DNA of 64,000 nucleotides, from NCBI GenBank assembly GCA_009193035.1, contig SWDT01000069.1:1-64000 (forward strand), read 5' to 3'. The translations under genes were made by a program, and so were the position numbers. Below the pieces are notes generated by a model. It saw nothing but the letters and a program-made list of their open reading frames with translations, was not told the DNA's origin and made no database searches. This document shows positions 34,114-45,181 of this stretch, piece by piece. Origin of the DNA: Halicephalobus mephisto (Eukaryota; Nematoda; Chromadorea; Rhabditida; Panagrolaimidae). Numbering within the stretch: position 1 is the stretch's first letter; every line of letters begins with the position of its first letter.

Positions 34114-35183
34114 ACGACTATTATATGAACTGTAAATTTGTAATTTCTGCTTTTGTAATGACAACCTCATTCATTTAACTTCTAAAGGTGCGATATAAAG
34201 TGTTAAGGCAAAAAGGAATGGACGGATATATCTTAGGAAGACCTGCATCTGCACAGACTGATTTAGGCAATTCCATTTATATAATAAGGTAAATCCGAAA
34301 TCTGCAGATTATCGAAAATGCAGTAATTAATCAGATGACTTATTTTTAAAACAAAATTCCAAAAAAACATTTACTTTGACAATTTGATAAAATTAGAAAA
34401 TATTATAGGTCTTTGAATTACAAATATTAAAGTAAAAAAAATATTGTAGAGAAATGTGTTAGAGCTGTTCATAAACATTTTACAATGAACCAAGACTGAG
34501 TTTATATTATTTCATGAGAAAAAGTCAAATTTATCGATTCTGGTTCCAATGTGAACGATTTTTTAATTTTTAGTTCAATCTTTGACAAATTTTAAACATT
34601 TTTTCGTTAATTTATACTTAATGTATAAAGAAAGAAAAGATCTGTTTTAAAAACTATTTGTCAAAAAATAATAAATTTCAACTGAGCTACCATACTGAAA
34701 TCAAATAAAATTATCTTCCATATCAAGATTAAGATTCAATAATGGGATCTATTACTTTAACTCTGCATTATGGAATTACTGTACTTTTCTTCAATAAGAC
34801 CGTTAAACAGATGCGAACAATGTTTTATGTTATAACATTGACAAATATTATAAAAATACTTAGAAATTAATGATTAAAGTATGTAGGTAAACTTTGCAAT
34901 GACGGGAAATATCTACTTTCGGTTTATTTCTGATATCTTTAGGGAAAATCAAAGAAAATCTCTTCAGAGTACTTATTACATAATTTCTACTGTAATTTCT
35001 TGATATTCTTCGGTAAAAAACTATATTAATAATTTCTTATTGATCTACTCGCGAGCGTCTTTTAGCTTTTCTACCGTAAAGTGATAATCATCTTTGGGCA
35101 TTTGAACAACATAATAACTTTACTTAAGTAATTTCTGAAGTCGTTACAGATTATTACTTCACTGTAATTGTTCATCAACTAAA
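34114..35183. other. intergenic stretch, AT-rich
   Basis: No gene, RNA or clear repeat recognised. Several TACTGTAA-type short words recur but no longer structure was found. Confidence 0.4.
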
Positions 35184-36249
35184 ATGAGAACAGAAGTACA
35201 CTTCTTAAATCAAGAAGTTGGTTTATTGTTCGGATATAATTACCGTGAACACCGCTACATTGATCCAGAAATAAAGCAGGATATAAGCTATGAGAATCGC
35301 CAATGGTTAGAACCGATTGCAACTGTCTGTCCAGTTCTAAAATGAATTCAAGAAAGACCCTTTTGTGTGAGTTTTACTGTAAATCTGAATTGATCAGTTT
35401 TAGGCCATTTGTCTTTACCGCGAGACCCATGAAAATCGAATTTTGAAGAAACTTTATGATATTTTCTTAAGCAACAAAGACTTTTTTATGAATGCCGAGT
35501 GATCACCGACTCTTCTAAAATAAAAAAACCAAAAGAAGTCTTATTTGCTCCTCCTGTGGGTCAGTATGTTTCAGAAATTGCTTACAGTATTCAAGAGTTA
35601 TGTTTGTATCCAAAGCGGAATTGCCAGTGGATTTGAAAAAGTTTATTTACTATTCTGATGCATTCGGAAAGGCAGACCCAAAAGAAGAATGTTTCGTTTC
35701 TGTCAACTTTGGTAATTTTGAAAAAACGGATTTTGATCAAATGTTGAAAATCCTGAGAGAATCCAAACCGAAACAAATGGATCAAGAAATCAGATTCAAT
35801 CTGGAATACCTTGACAAACGATCAGAACAACTTGTTAAGGACCATAAAAGACTGTGGATAAATTAACTACGGTATTATACATGATAATCAAAAAAGTGAG
35901 AACACAATTAAACAAGGAAACTTCGGGTTGTCCATTTAACATTGAAATGGACTACAAAGAACTTTATGAAAAAGTTTGTGATTATGCACAAAAACTCGGA
36001 AAAGAAGCCGAATATATTCTTAGAGAAATAGCCACAGATAACTGAATAAATTTCTACAATTTGGCCGAAAAGCCACTTTTTTATCTCATCAAATTCACGA
36101 TGGAATCTGTGTCCAATTTCTACAATGGATTTCTTCCCGAAAACGAACAAGACCTGATTAGACTCCTGGAGGCTATTATCGAGAAAATTATCTACCAATC
36201 AATCGAGGTTATGATGACTGACAGTATGGAGAACATGAAATTGAAATGA
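35184..36249 (+). pseudogene. decayed protein-coding gene, family unknown
   Basis: Coding-like segments follow one another on the + strand but are split by stops and frame changes. First, MRTEVHFLNQEVGLLFGYN.. from 35184, broken by an in-frame TGA at 35343. After a plausible GTGAGT..TTTTAG intron comes AICLYRETHENRILKKL.., then a frame change into a segment containing EVLFAPPVGQYVSEIAYS. Another frame change leads to 35600-35866 (KAELPVDLKKFIYYSD..). A stop is followed at 35854-36045 by CPFNIEMDYKELYEKV.., and finally 36061-36249. Codon use and charge pattern look genuine, but at least three lesions interrupt it. No transmembrane segment or signal peptide is evident and I do not recognise the family. 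Alternatively some breaks are introns that I could not resolve. Confidence 0.5.
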
Positions 36250-39200
36250 CCTATGCAATCATTGTTAACCCTTTCTTAAACTCTGAAATCCTTTATCCAG
36301 TCCATCAATGTCTGTAAATTCATTTTAACCAATATTCGTTGCTTTTATTTTTTTGACACATTCTAGTTATAAAAAAGTAAAGTCAAAAGTGTATTTTTAG
36401 TAATAGATATAAACTGTAATTAGACGATTACAGTAAAATGGATAAAAAACTCAAAAAATTCTAGGGTTTTAATTCGTAATTTTTTGTTAATCCTCGTAGG
36501 TTTTTTGTAAGCAGGGTCGTAATCGACAGCAATTAGCCCTCTGAAGTTCTTATAGCCAGGAAATTACCGACGGGAGATACTTGTGTTTTTAGATTTCGAA
36601 TCGCACTGCTGTAAAATTGCCGTGACACGAATTTCTAAGAATTAAGGCTTTAGAAGTCTCAATTGGGTTTTCGAAGAATTTAGACGCATTTAAGGTATTT
36701 TTAAGTTTGAAAATTTTCCAGTAGAATTCAGAGAACTTAAAGATCTTAGAAATTTTGTATTGAATTTTAGGCGATTCTAGAAGGTTTTCAAATTCCGAAA
36801 CATTCCAAACGTTATTGGATTCTGGAAGATTTTAGGAACTCTTATTACATTCTATTTTTAGGGAATCTACAAACGATGCTTTATCCTTTCTCTTTTTAGG
36901 AACTTTCTGGTTGTAGCCCTGGTTGTGGAAAACGAAAATTGCAAGGACGACTATTCTTTGCAAAAGTACGTAGTTGTTGCTGGAAGAAGTTAGTCACAGG
37001 AATCTTGAACTAGTTTTCATTAACAAGAATATTTAATGGCATTAGGACTTTATGACTTTTTCGTTGCAATTTTAAGTTTTCATAAACTTGGACGAGTTGA
37101 TGACTTTTGATTGTAGACAGTCCCTTGAGTAAGCTTCTTCCAACCTTTAATCTTGTTCTTTAATAACATAAAACATCTTCCCACTTGTTTCCTCCACCGT
37201 CGGATGTCCCAAAGAGGGTTAATTTCCCTTCCCTTTGGGTATAATTCTTCTCTACATTGAGATCAAATGTCCTCTGCGTAGGCTACTCGAACCGAATTTC
37301 CTCTCCCTCATAAAGGCAATTCCGTGTTTTTAGTTCTCATCCGAAACGTACGGAAGAGGTTTTTCTGGCATTGATGACAGCTTTGTCGACGAAACTTCAT
37401 TTTCCGTTTTTGATAGTCCGTTTCTTTCCACGCATCATTGGTTTTCTGAAGGACCTTCCGTGAATTTCAAGATTCGAAAAGTAATAATTTTCTCGAGGAT
37501 TTTTAATCTCTTTGAAATTGATACTTCATGCTACGTTTTTGGATTTTTTCGAAAGTTATGCTAATTTTAATATTTTCATAACCGGAAAACAGGACTGACG
37601 TTACTGGATGAATGGACATTTTGGACCTTGGAATTATTCATCTCAATGAAGGTCTTAAAGCCTTTGTTTTTTAAATTATGAAATATCTCATATTATAATT
37701 TATGAATATTTATTAGTATTTTTATATATAACCATTACTCCAGAAGATGGACAGATGGCTATATACTTCATGTAACCCAGGAATTTCTAGATCTGAGTAG
37801 AATGTAATTCCAAAACACTGGTTGCGAAATTGTGTGAGATTACGAAATAATTGTTGTGCCAAATTAAAATTTTCACGTAGATTACTATTGTTTCTAAGAG
37901 CTGCTGAAAATTTGTGTCAATTTCATAACAACGTCCATTTCTGTTTTTCACAATAGGAAATTCCGAGATATCTTTGATGATTTTTGAACAAAGGAAGTGA
38001 CTAATTGAAGTGATCTTTTAGATCCAGCTACAACTCAACTTGTAGCTTGTTAGATATCCAATTTCGATTCCGGTGTTCAATTTTCAAATGTTCTCCTAAA
38101 ATAAAAGAACTAGATAAAAACGAAAAATAACATATCAAACGTTTGAAAACCTAAAAGAACTTGTTAATTTTTGTTGAATTTGCAATTCCATTTCTAAAAG
38201 CCCCCGTTTTTTGTCGAATTGAATCAATTTTAATAATTATTTTGTAATTAGGTGAATTTTTTATGTTGATTATAACTATATAATTACTCTTTCGCAAAAT
38301 GATGGGGAATAAAAAGAGAATTTGGATAATCCAGAAAATTCGTGATTCCAAATAGTTATTTACCAAAATTGGATTTTAGATTTTAGATGTACTTTCGAAG
38401 ATTCTTGAATTTGCATGACTAATGCCTAATGACCATTTGATCTAAGATTGTGAAAAAACTGATAATCATAGGTGCTGAAGCTGCTGAATTAGTTTATAAA
38501 AATAACCTAAGGAAATTATGGAGGTATAAATTATGAAACTTGGAAATAACTATTATTACGCAATCGCCTCAATATGCATTTCAGGAATTTTATAAAAGCT
38601 ATAGTAGTCTATGTCACATTCTTGGTTTTGCGTGACAACTGTTTCGTAATCTTACGGTGTTTTGTAATTAATCTCTTAGGAATATGTTCCATTTCAATAG
38701 ATCTGGAAACTTCTAAATTAGTGTCATATGAAACATAAGAACCTCCTTCTACCTTTGAAGGTTAAGGGTTACAATTAAAGTACGATTGGATATTCGGTAA
38801 ATAATAACATTAAAATAGCCCCATTGGAAACAGCTCTGTTTTTAAAAAATCCGTTATAATTGTTTTGATGGTATTATTTTTTCTCATTTGAATCTTTAAA
38901 AGCTCTATCAAAAGTTTCTCTACTAATATGATTGGATAGTGTCTGAAAATTCCAATGTTTGGACACTATTACTTCATTGGATTTACAGACACTAATACAT
39001 GAAAATTTTTCAATAATTATGCAATTATCATTCTATTTCCTGATTGGCATTTTCAAAATTCTTATAAAAAGTGATACAATACCAATTTAGAAAATATTTT
39101 AACTTCCGAATTTAGGCACTATTAATTTATTTTTTCGGACTTACTAAACATTAGTGCTTAGAAAATTATTTTTCTTTATAATTGTTCAGATATTATCGTC

Positions 39201-42200
39201 TTTCCTCATAGGAACTCTCAAAATTGCCCCAGTAACAAAGTTGGATTGTGTTTAAAAGTTCAACTTTTTGGATATCATCCACTTTCTTTAATGCAGCTGT
39301 TAGAAACTAGTGTTTAAAAATTTTTCTTTATAATTATCTGATACTATTCGTTTTATTTTTTGGAACATGTAAAATGGTAATTAAAGTTACTCTAATAACA
39401 GGTTAGATGGTGTTTCAAAATCCAACTTTTTAAACACCATCACTTCATTCATTGGCGTTGTCAAACAAAAACTGTTTCGATTAGGTGTTTATTTTTTCGG
39501 TTGTTATTTAATTAAATATTTTCATAGAAATTTGCAAGAATAAAAGCAAAATCAAAGATGTCAGCAGCTAGTCTGTCGGTCTATTTCGAGCCAGAGATCT
39601 CTATCTTGTCTAAGATCGCGAAAAATAACAATATTGTAAATCACATGTCAATTTTAAACATTTTTATTTTTTTATTTAAAAAAACAGCAGCTAATCCAAT
39701 TTATCGTTTTGGAAGCTTCCATGGTCCATAGCTCATATTTTTTCTGAAAAAAATTCTAAATGAAGTCGAGTGTTTCAGAAATTTCTTCTAAATTGTTTTT
39801 GTCGGATAACCACATGCAAACTAATCATTAAATCTTCTTTTGACAGTCAATTAATCTCTTTACAACTTCCTCAATTGACGTAGGGATAACTGAGCTCCTG
39901 AGGCAGTTTTCAAGAAGATTTTTGTCGTAGAAGTAAAAACGTTAACTTAATCGTATTTGGCACGTGGTTAAAAGTTTCCGTCCGGGAGCATTCGAACAGT
40001 TTAGTCTATTTGGATTAAAATAGTAAATTTAAGCTTTTCTGTTTTTTTACGTATCAAGTTACATAAATGTCTATTTGTGTCAAAAACCAAAAGGATATTT
40101 TTAATCGGAAAACTTATTATGGTCTTGGAGGGAATCTTTGCTCTGAATGCTTGAATAATCACAGGGTGATATTTTTTCTACAATTACATGTTTGAAATAA
40201 TATCAAAATTCGAAACTAGACTTTGCATTTTGGAGCGCTGGTTTCTTAAGCAGTTGTGACTCTGGAAGTAGATTCAATCTCCCCCAAGTGTTCATTCATT
40301 ATTGATGCGTCATTAGGTAAGGTTGTTTTTGGAAACAATCTAGAATATTTTTCATCTTAATCATCTGACTTCCTCGGGGAACTTTTCTCTTTTGGGACAG
40401 TATTGAAAACAAACTAAATATGAAAATTGTGGCTAAATACATTTTCGAAATACGGTAGATTTTTGATGCTTCAATTATCAATTACTACTTTAATTCAGTT
40501 GTTGAATTTTTTCAAAAAAGTAACTTTGTTACTAGTTAGAATAAAACGTCAATTTTTAAATCTCTTCTTTAATTTTAATTAATGGCAAATTACTAGGACT
40601 ATTATCTCAGATATCTCTTCTAATTAGGTACGTTTCTAATCCACGTCATTCCAAATTAGAAATTATTTCTCAACTACCACTTTCTACTTCAAAAAGTAAC
40701 TCTGAGCTGTGCCCGGAAATTTCCCCGACACTATCAATTGAGCCTTAGTTTTTGAGTCAATGAGAATCTAAATTTGTTTTTTACCAATCCCATTTGTTTT
40801 ACTTTATTTTTTGTTTATTAAGTTTTTTCTGCTCCGAGACAATGTTTTTACAGGAAAATCTCTATTTAGAACGGTTATTCTTGCTGAGGAACGAGAAAAA
40901 TATTAGGACTTAGGGTACTTATGACTTATGGACAAGGGTTTCATGAAGTCAAATCCGGACCAAACCATGTGTTTCTACATAATGCATGCATCATTGCTCA
41001 TTTATTAATTGAAAAAGTACAAGTTACAATTGAAAGGCTTACTAGAGTCTGCAATGAACTGCAGTTCATTATGTGGGTTTCACACTTCTTGACCTCCTCG
41101 TCATTTATGTATGTTGCCTGCATTTTTCGATTATTTATAAGCTACGTGTGAAATGGTATTTTAATATTTTAAAGATTTTCAACATTAAGTCATTGATATT
41201 TCGTGAAAATGTCTAAAAGTCTGTTTAATCCCTCATAGACGTTTCTTACATACAAAAGTTTATAAGCAAAATCCTGTTTTCAATCATATATTAGGAAATT
41301 TGTCTTCGACGTAATTCCCATAAAGTTCATCACAAATAAGATCCTAAGGGAAAACAGGTTCTCAATAACATTACAGACCTTGGTAATTTGCCATCATCAT
41401 TACGATTGCCCCCACCTCTGGGAATACTGTAGCCTTATTTGTTATTGTAACGAATACGGGGAAAGGATGACAGGAAAGTTGTGTGCCTCATTTAGTCACA
41501 CAAGGTAATTATCTGTCTTCATCAATACAGAGTTATTGTATGGTTCTGAACTCTAGGAAGTGGACAATTATGTCTTCTGATAAAGCGGGATTAAATGATG
41601 ATTAAATTTCGGTCATGGGTTGGAAATTCAGTTTAGGATTAGGGGGATACTCCAAGTGACTTGCAATTCTGTCTTAATTACTTGGATGTGAACCGTGTAG
41701 TTGTTGTAAAAAGTAAACTACAGACGTTCAGATTTAAAAACAACCCAAATTCCAAAACAAGATATACTGCGGCATTCAGGACAGAACGCCAATCGATAAG
41801 GTGAGTATTTCATGCTACTAATTGTCGGCATGGGGGTCAAAATGCTAATTATTTTTCTACTGACATTTCCATAAATCCCCGTAGACATGGTAATCACAAA
41901 CTCTGCTCGTCCCCTTTGGCCAATTTGTTCCACCCATTTCTGGTAACTGCCTCATTTTCAAAGTTGGATCAATTTTCGGCCGAACCCTCAAATTACTAAT
42001 TTGGCCTTTTCCTCACGTGTCCGTGCCTCATCTTTTACAAATCCAGTTCCACCTGCACGTGCTGTCTCTTGGTTTTTAAAACTTCTTCCCTCTCACCAAC
42101 TACTGTAATTATTCATGTTGTTTTTGTGACAAGAGCAAATTTTCTTTTCCATGGTCTCGAGATGAAGTGTTTAAAAATATTCATAAAAGGGCAGACCAAT

Positions 42201-42321
42201 CTAAAGCTCCCGAATTTGATAGTCAGTCCCACGGTTATTTTCGAATTCGTTTTTTCCGGATGTTGAGGTTCCTTCGTGTCCCTCGTTTATTCTTTGAATA
42301 AGACGGAATAACCTTATGATC
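36250..42321. other. 6-kb AT-rich intergenic region upstream of GPCR 2
   Basis: No supported gene. It holds copies of the palindromic repeat (38926-39466). Frames at 38151 (-), 40299 (-), 40921 (+) and 41718 (-) lack family signatures and splice support. A GC-richer patch at 37180-37330 has no sustained frame and no convincing tRNA fold on either strand. Regulatory elements for the downstream GPCR may lie near its right end. Confidence 0.4.
38926..39466. repeat. cluster of palindromic repeat units (intergenic)
   Basis: Units at about 38926-38986 (GGATAGTGTCTGAAAATTCC..TTTGGACACTATT..TTCATTGG), 39236-39312 (GGATTGTGTTTAAAAGTTC..TTTGGATATCATCC..GCAGCTGTTA) and 39389-39466 (GATGGTGTTTCAAAATCC..TTTAAACACCATC..TTCATTGGCGTTGTC). 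The third is compensated: both arms changed together from ATAGTGTC/GACACTAT to ATGGTGTT/AACACCAT, so pairing is kept. Confidence 0.55.
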
Positions 42322-42327
42322 TTTCAG
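42322..42327 (+). promoter_or_regulatory. candidate trans-splice acceptor of GPCR 2
   Basis: TTTCAG lies 90 nt upstream of the ATG at 42418 with no coding exon before it. It is either a spliced-leader acceptor or a 5'UTR intron end. Confidence 0.3.
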
Positions 42328-42417
42328 AACTCGCAATTCACCAACATCTCGGCATGTGCCGTTGTTGTTAATTTTTTATTTCGTTATTCGGTTCACTTCT
42401 TTTAAAAACAACGATTA

Positions 42418-44475
42418 ATGAATGACGAGATGAATCTCACAATTGAGACAGTGGAACTCTTGCAAAGCTCTCATGCTGGGAATTTCAACTACTCTGGCCA
42501 AATTGGGGAGGATTACTCGACAGTCAGCGGGGAAATGGACTATGATTCAATGTTTCCGGAATTGTCTCTGAACGGCATGTCCCAGGAGGAATTTTTATCC
42601 AGAATCCCCATCATCGACGTGTTCCCTTTGTCGACCACTCATAATAACAGTGTTATACTGTACTCTATGGTGAGTTACAACGGAACACATCAGATGCTCG
42701 ATTTTGATCTCGACATAATTGATAGTTTTGTTGTTTTCGACGGATTCTGAATATTTTCCGAATTTGTTAGGTATTGTAGTTTTTATCTGCCTAATAGATA
42801 ACAAAAATATTCAAAAATCACCCACAACAACATTAAAGTTAAGACTATTGTTTGTGTCGAGACCAAGATTGAACAACTTTGTAACAACGAAATGTTGCAT
42901 TATCTTAATTTCAGCTGTATGCCCTTGTGTTTCTAATTGGGGTTTGCGGAAACGTCTCTGTCATCACCTTAATCAGACATGTGCATTCGAGCATTCCTTA
43001 CGATAACACTATGATCTACATCCTGTTCCTCTGTTGTGTGGACCTCGCGAGCATCATCTCCCTCCCCATGATCATTGCGGATCAGCTGCTGGGATTCTGG
43101 ATGTTTGGAACAGCGCTGTGCAAGGTTCATCGGATTCTCGATCATCTCGGACGATGTCTGTCGACCTTCGTTCTCGCGGCAATGGCTTATGACAGATTTG
43201 AGAGAGTCTGCCATCCGACGAGGAGAGCGAGTCGTAGATCCATAATGCAGAAACTCGTCGGGTTGTCCTGTTTGACGTTCATCCTCCTTTCTCCTCTGCT
43301 TATCAAGGCTTCGTCTGAGGAGATTGTCCTCAAAGAAGTGCTCCTCGAGAATCCTTATAGACTAGCAAGAGTTAGAATCTTCAAGTGCCTCGATCACCTG
43401 GAAGGGATCTCCTTTAACATATTTGTCCTCTACATGTTCATAATCGGTTTCTTCATTCCAGTTTTGTTGATAACATTCTTCTACGCCCTCATGGTCAGGA
43501 GATTGTTTATGAGATCCAGAAGCATCCCGACCAGTCAAGTACCAGTCAACAGAATCGTCGGCTACACCATCGCCATTTCCGTCTTCTTCGTTCTCTGCTG
43601 GTCCCCATACTGGTTCGCAGTACTGGTCAACATGTACACTCAGTACAACACTACCGACGATGATTCAGAAACGCACACTTCTGAAAAATTCATCTATATC
43701 ATGTACGGTATACATGCACTGCCTTATGTCAACTCCGCTTCTAATTGGTTATTATACGGTAGGTAGTGTTTACAAATAAGAATCATCTGAGTGTATATGT
43801 AACTAGAAATTGTTCTAAAAAGGGAAACCGACCTTTTCTAGATGTTTTGGATTTCAAAATGTCCGAGCCAAAAACATGGGTTTTTGTACTTGTTGAAAAT
43901 TTAGAAAGGGAATTATCTTAAATGTTTTCTTAGCTACGTCTATCTGAGGGATATTAATCAGATGGAAAATGAAGGATTTTTGAAAGTAGTTAGGTTCAAG
44001 GATCGGAATTTATTTAAATCAGGATTTTTAAAATTTTATAAAAAAATATTTATTTTTTACTAAAGAATTAGTAACCGAGTTCTCAGTTCAGCAATGAATG
44101 AAACATATTTCGTGTCGGGACCACTACTCGACATATTTCCTTTGCAAAAATATGAATAAGCAGCATTGGTCCTGTTGCGAATAATGTTTCATCTTTCAAC
44201 TGTGAACTTGCTGACTATTTCATTAAGAACATAGGATTAGCTTTTATTTTTGATGGATAATCCTAACTCTCGATTACTCTCTAGGTCTCTTAAATAGTCA
44301 GCTCATGCGTCGTGCCAATGCCAACAAGTTCAACGGTCAAAGATCGTACTGCAAGGAGGAGTCCCGGATTCTCCCTCCAGTGCATTCTACAATCAAAACC
44401 CCGCTTTCCACCAACGGCATCGTCAACGACGACAGCTCCACCATCTGTCCCAGGAACTCAGATTCATTGTTATAG
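42418..44475 (+). CDS. rhodopsin-family peptide GPCR (somatostatin/allatostatin-C-like)
   Basis: Exons 42418-42669, 42915-43758 and 44285-44475 (phases 0 and 1) give 428 aa. The extracellular N-terminus of about 84 residues has candidate N-glycosylation sites (NLT, NYS, NNS). Seven helices follow: TM1 LYALVFLIGVCGN, DRF in AMAYDRFERVCHP, TM6 CWSPYWF and TM7 LPYVNSASNWLLYG, the nematode variant of NPxxY. It should be a plasma-membrane neuropeptide receptor related to somatostatin, allatostatin and galanin receptors. The tail is Ser/Thr-rich. The stop at 44473-44475 is the simplest reading. An alternative last exon at 44564-44634, open as NDPENQFDTEMMDDSPEG.., could be reached from a weak GT after KFN in exon 3. 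It resembles the GPCR at 24210 in motif style, but intron positions differ. Confidence 0.88.
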
Positions 44476-44832
44476 TGTTTCAAAACGGATTTCCAAATAT
44501 CTGTGCCACAATCAATCTTAGTTTGTTTTTAATAAATTTTCCTGCAAATTCGTTTCTGGACAGAAAACGATCCTGAAAACCAGTTTGACACGGAGATGAT
44601 GGACGATTCCCCAGAAGGAACAGATTTATGAGGAAGTTGAATAAAAAGTAGCGTGACATAATTGCAGAATTACCGTGGGAAAAAGTGAATTTTGTTGAAA
44701 ACTGGAAAAGAAAAATAAAACGGGAAGGACAATTTCGATGTTCTTGCCTGAAGACAGGTTTTCGTTTCGAGAAACACAAGTATTCAGAAAAGATTAATTT
44801 TTAAGTTTTTTATTTTTTATTCGTTCTAATTT

Positions 44833-44990
44833 TTATAGTCCATAGCGTTTGTTGCCCTCAGGGTATAAGTACCACTTGTTTGTCCCCATCAATCCATGAC
44901 CATTTCCAGAGATCCAGGATGCTCTTTTTCCACCTTGGCGTAACGAGCGTGGAAAATCCAGAAACCGGTCGTCTTCAAGTTTGAGCATGC
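44833..44990 (-). CDS. candidate last exon of a neuropeptide-like precursor
   Basis: On the - strand, right after a strong CAATTTTAG acceptor (44991-44999), a phase-1 exon runs 51 residues to a TAA at 44833-44835 and is followed by an AATAAA-type signal. It contains two dibasic sites: GGKR, a Gly amidation donor before Lys-Arg, after FLDFPRSLRQ, and NKR near the end. Between them lies a peptide beginning ASWISGNGHG and containing KWYLYPEG; YGL follows the last KR. There is no Cys and no transmembrane segment. This is the layout of a prohormone cleaved by proprotein convertases. The exon with the signal peptide is not identified; it must lie above 45010 on the - strand, overlapping the 5' end of the gene at 45182. 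I do not recognise the peptide family. Confidence 0.42.
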
Positions 44991-45170
44991 CTAAAATTGA
45001 CGAGGAGTGTCGCAAAACAATGAATCAAACGTCTGAAGACGCGAGTGAGGATCCCTCTGGCGCAACTTGTCTTTCAAATCAGATTCAACCTTGAAATTGA
45101 AGTCTGAAATTGGTTGTTTTGTTGACAGTTATGGAGTGATCGATTTCACTTTTCCACTGATCCCGAAGCA

Positions 45171-45180
45171 ACTTTTTCAG
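45171..45180 (+). promoter_or_regulatory. candidate trans-splice acceptor of the PAN/TSR gene
   Basis: ACTTTTTCAG ends one base before the ATG at 45182. With no upstream coding exon this strongly suggests spliced-leader addition directly at the start codon. Confidence 0.5.
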
Positions 45181-45181
45181 A

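Noticed and set aside
37180..37330. GC-richer patch with a GGTTCGAGT word on the - strand (tRNA T-loop-like)
   Set aside because: The surrounding bases do not form a T-stem, anticodon stem or acceptor stem, so it is not a tRNA.
41718..41933. 71-codon - strand ORF upstream of GPCR 2
   Set aside because: No domain, splice or conservation cue; length is within chance expectation for this region.
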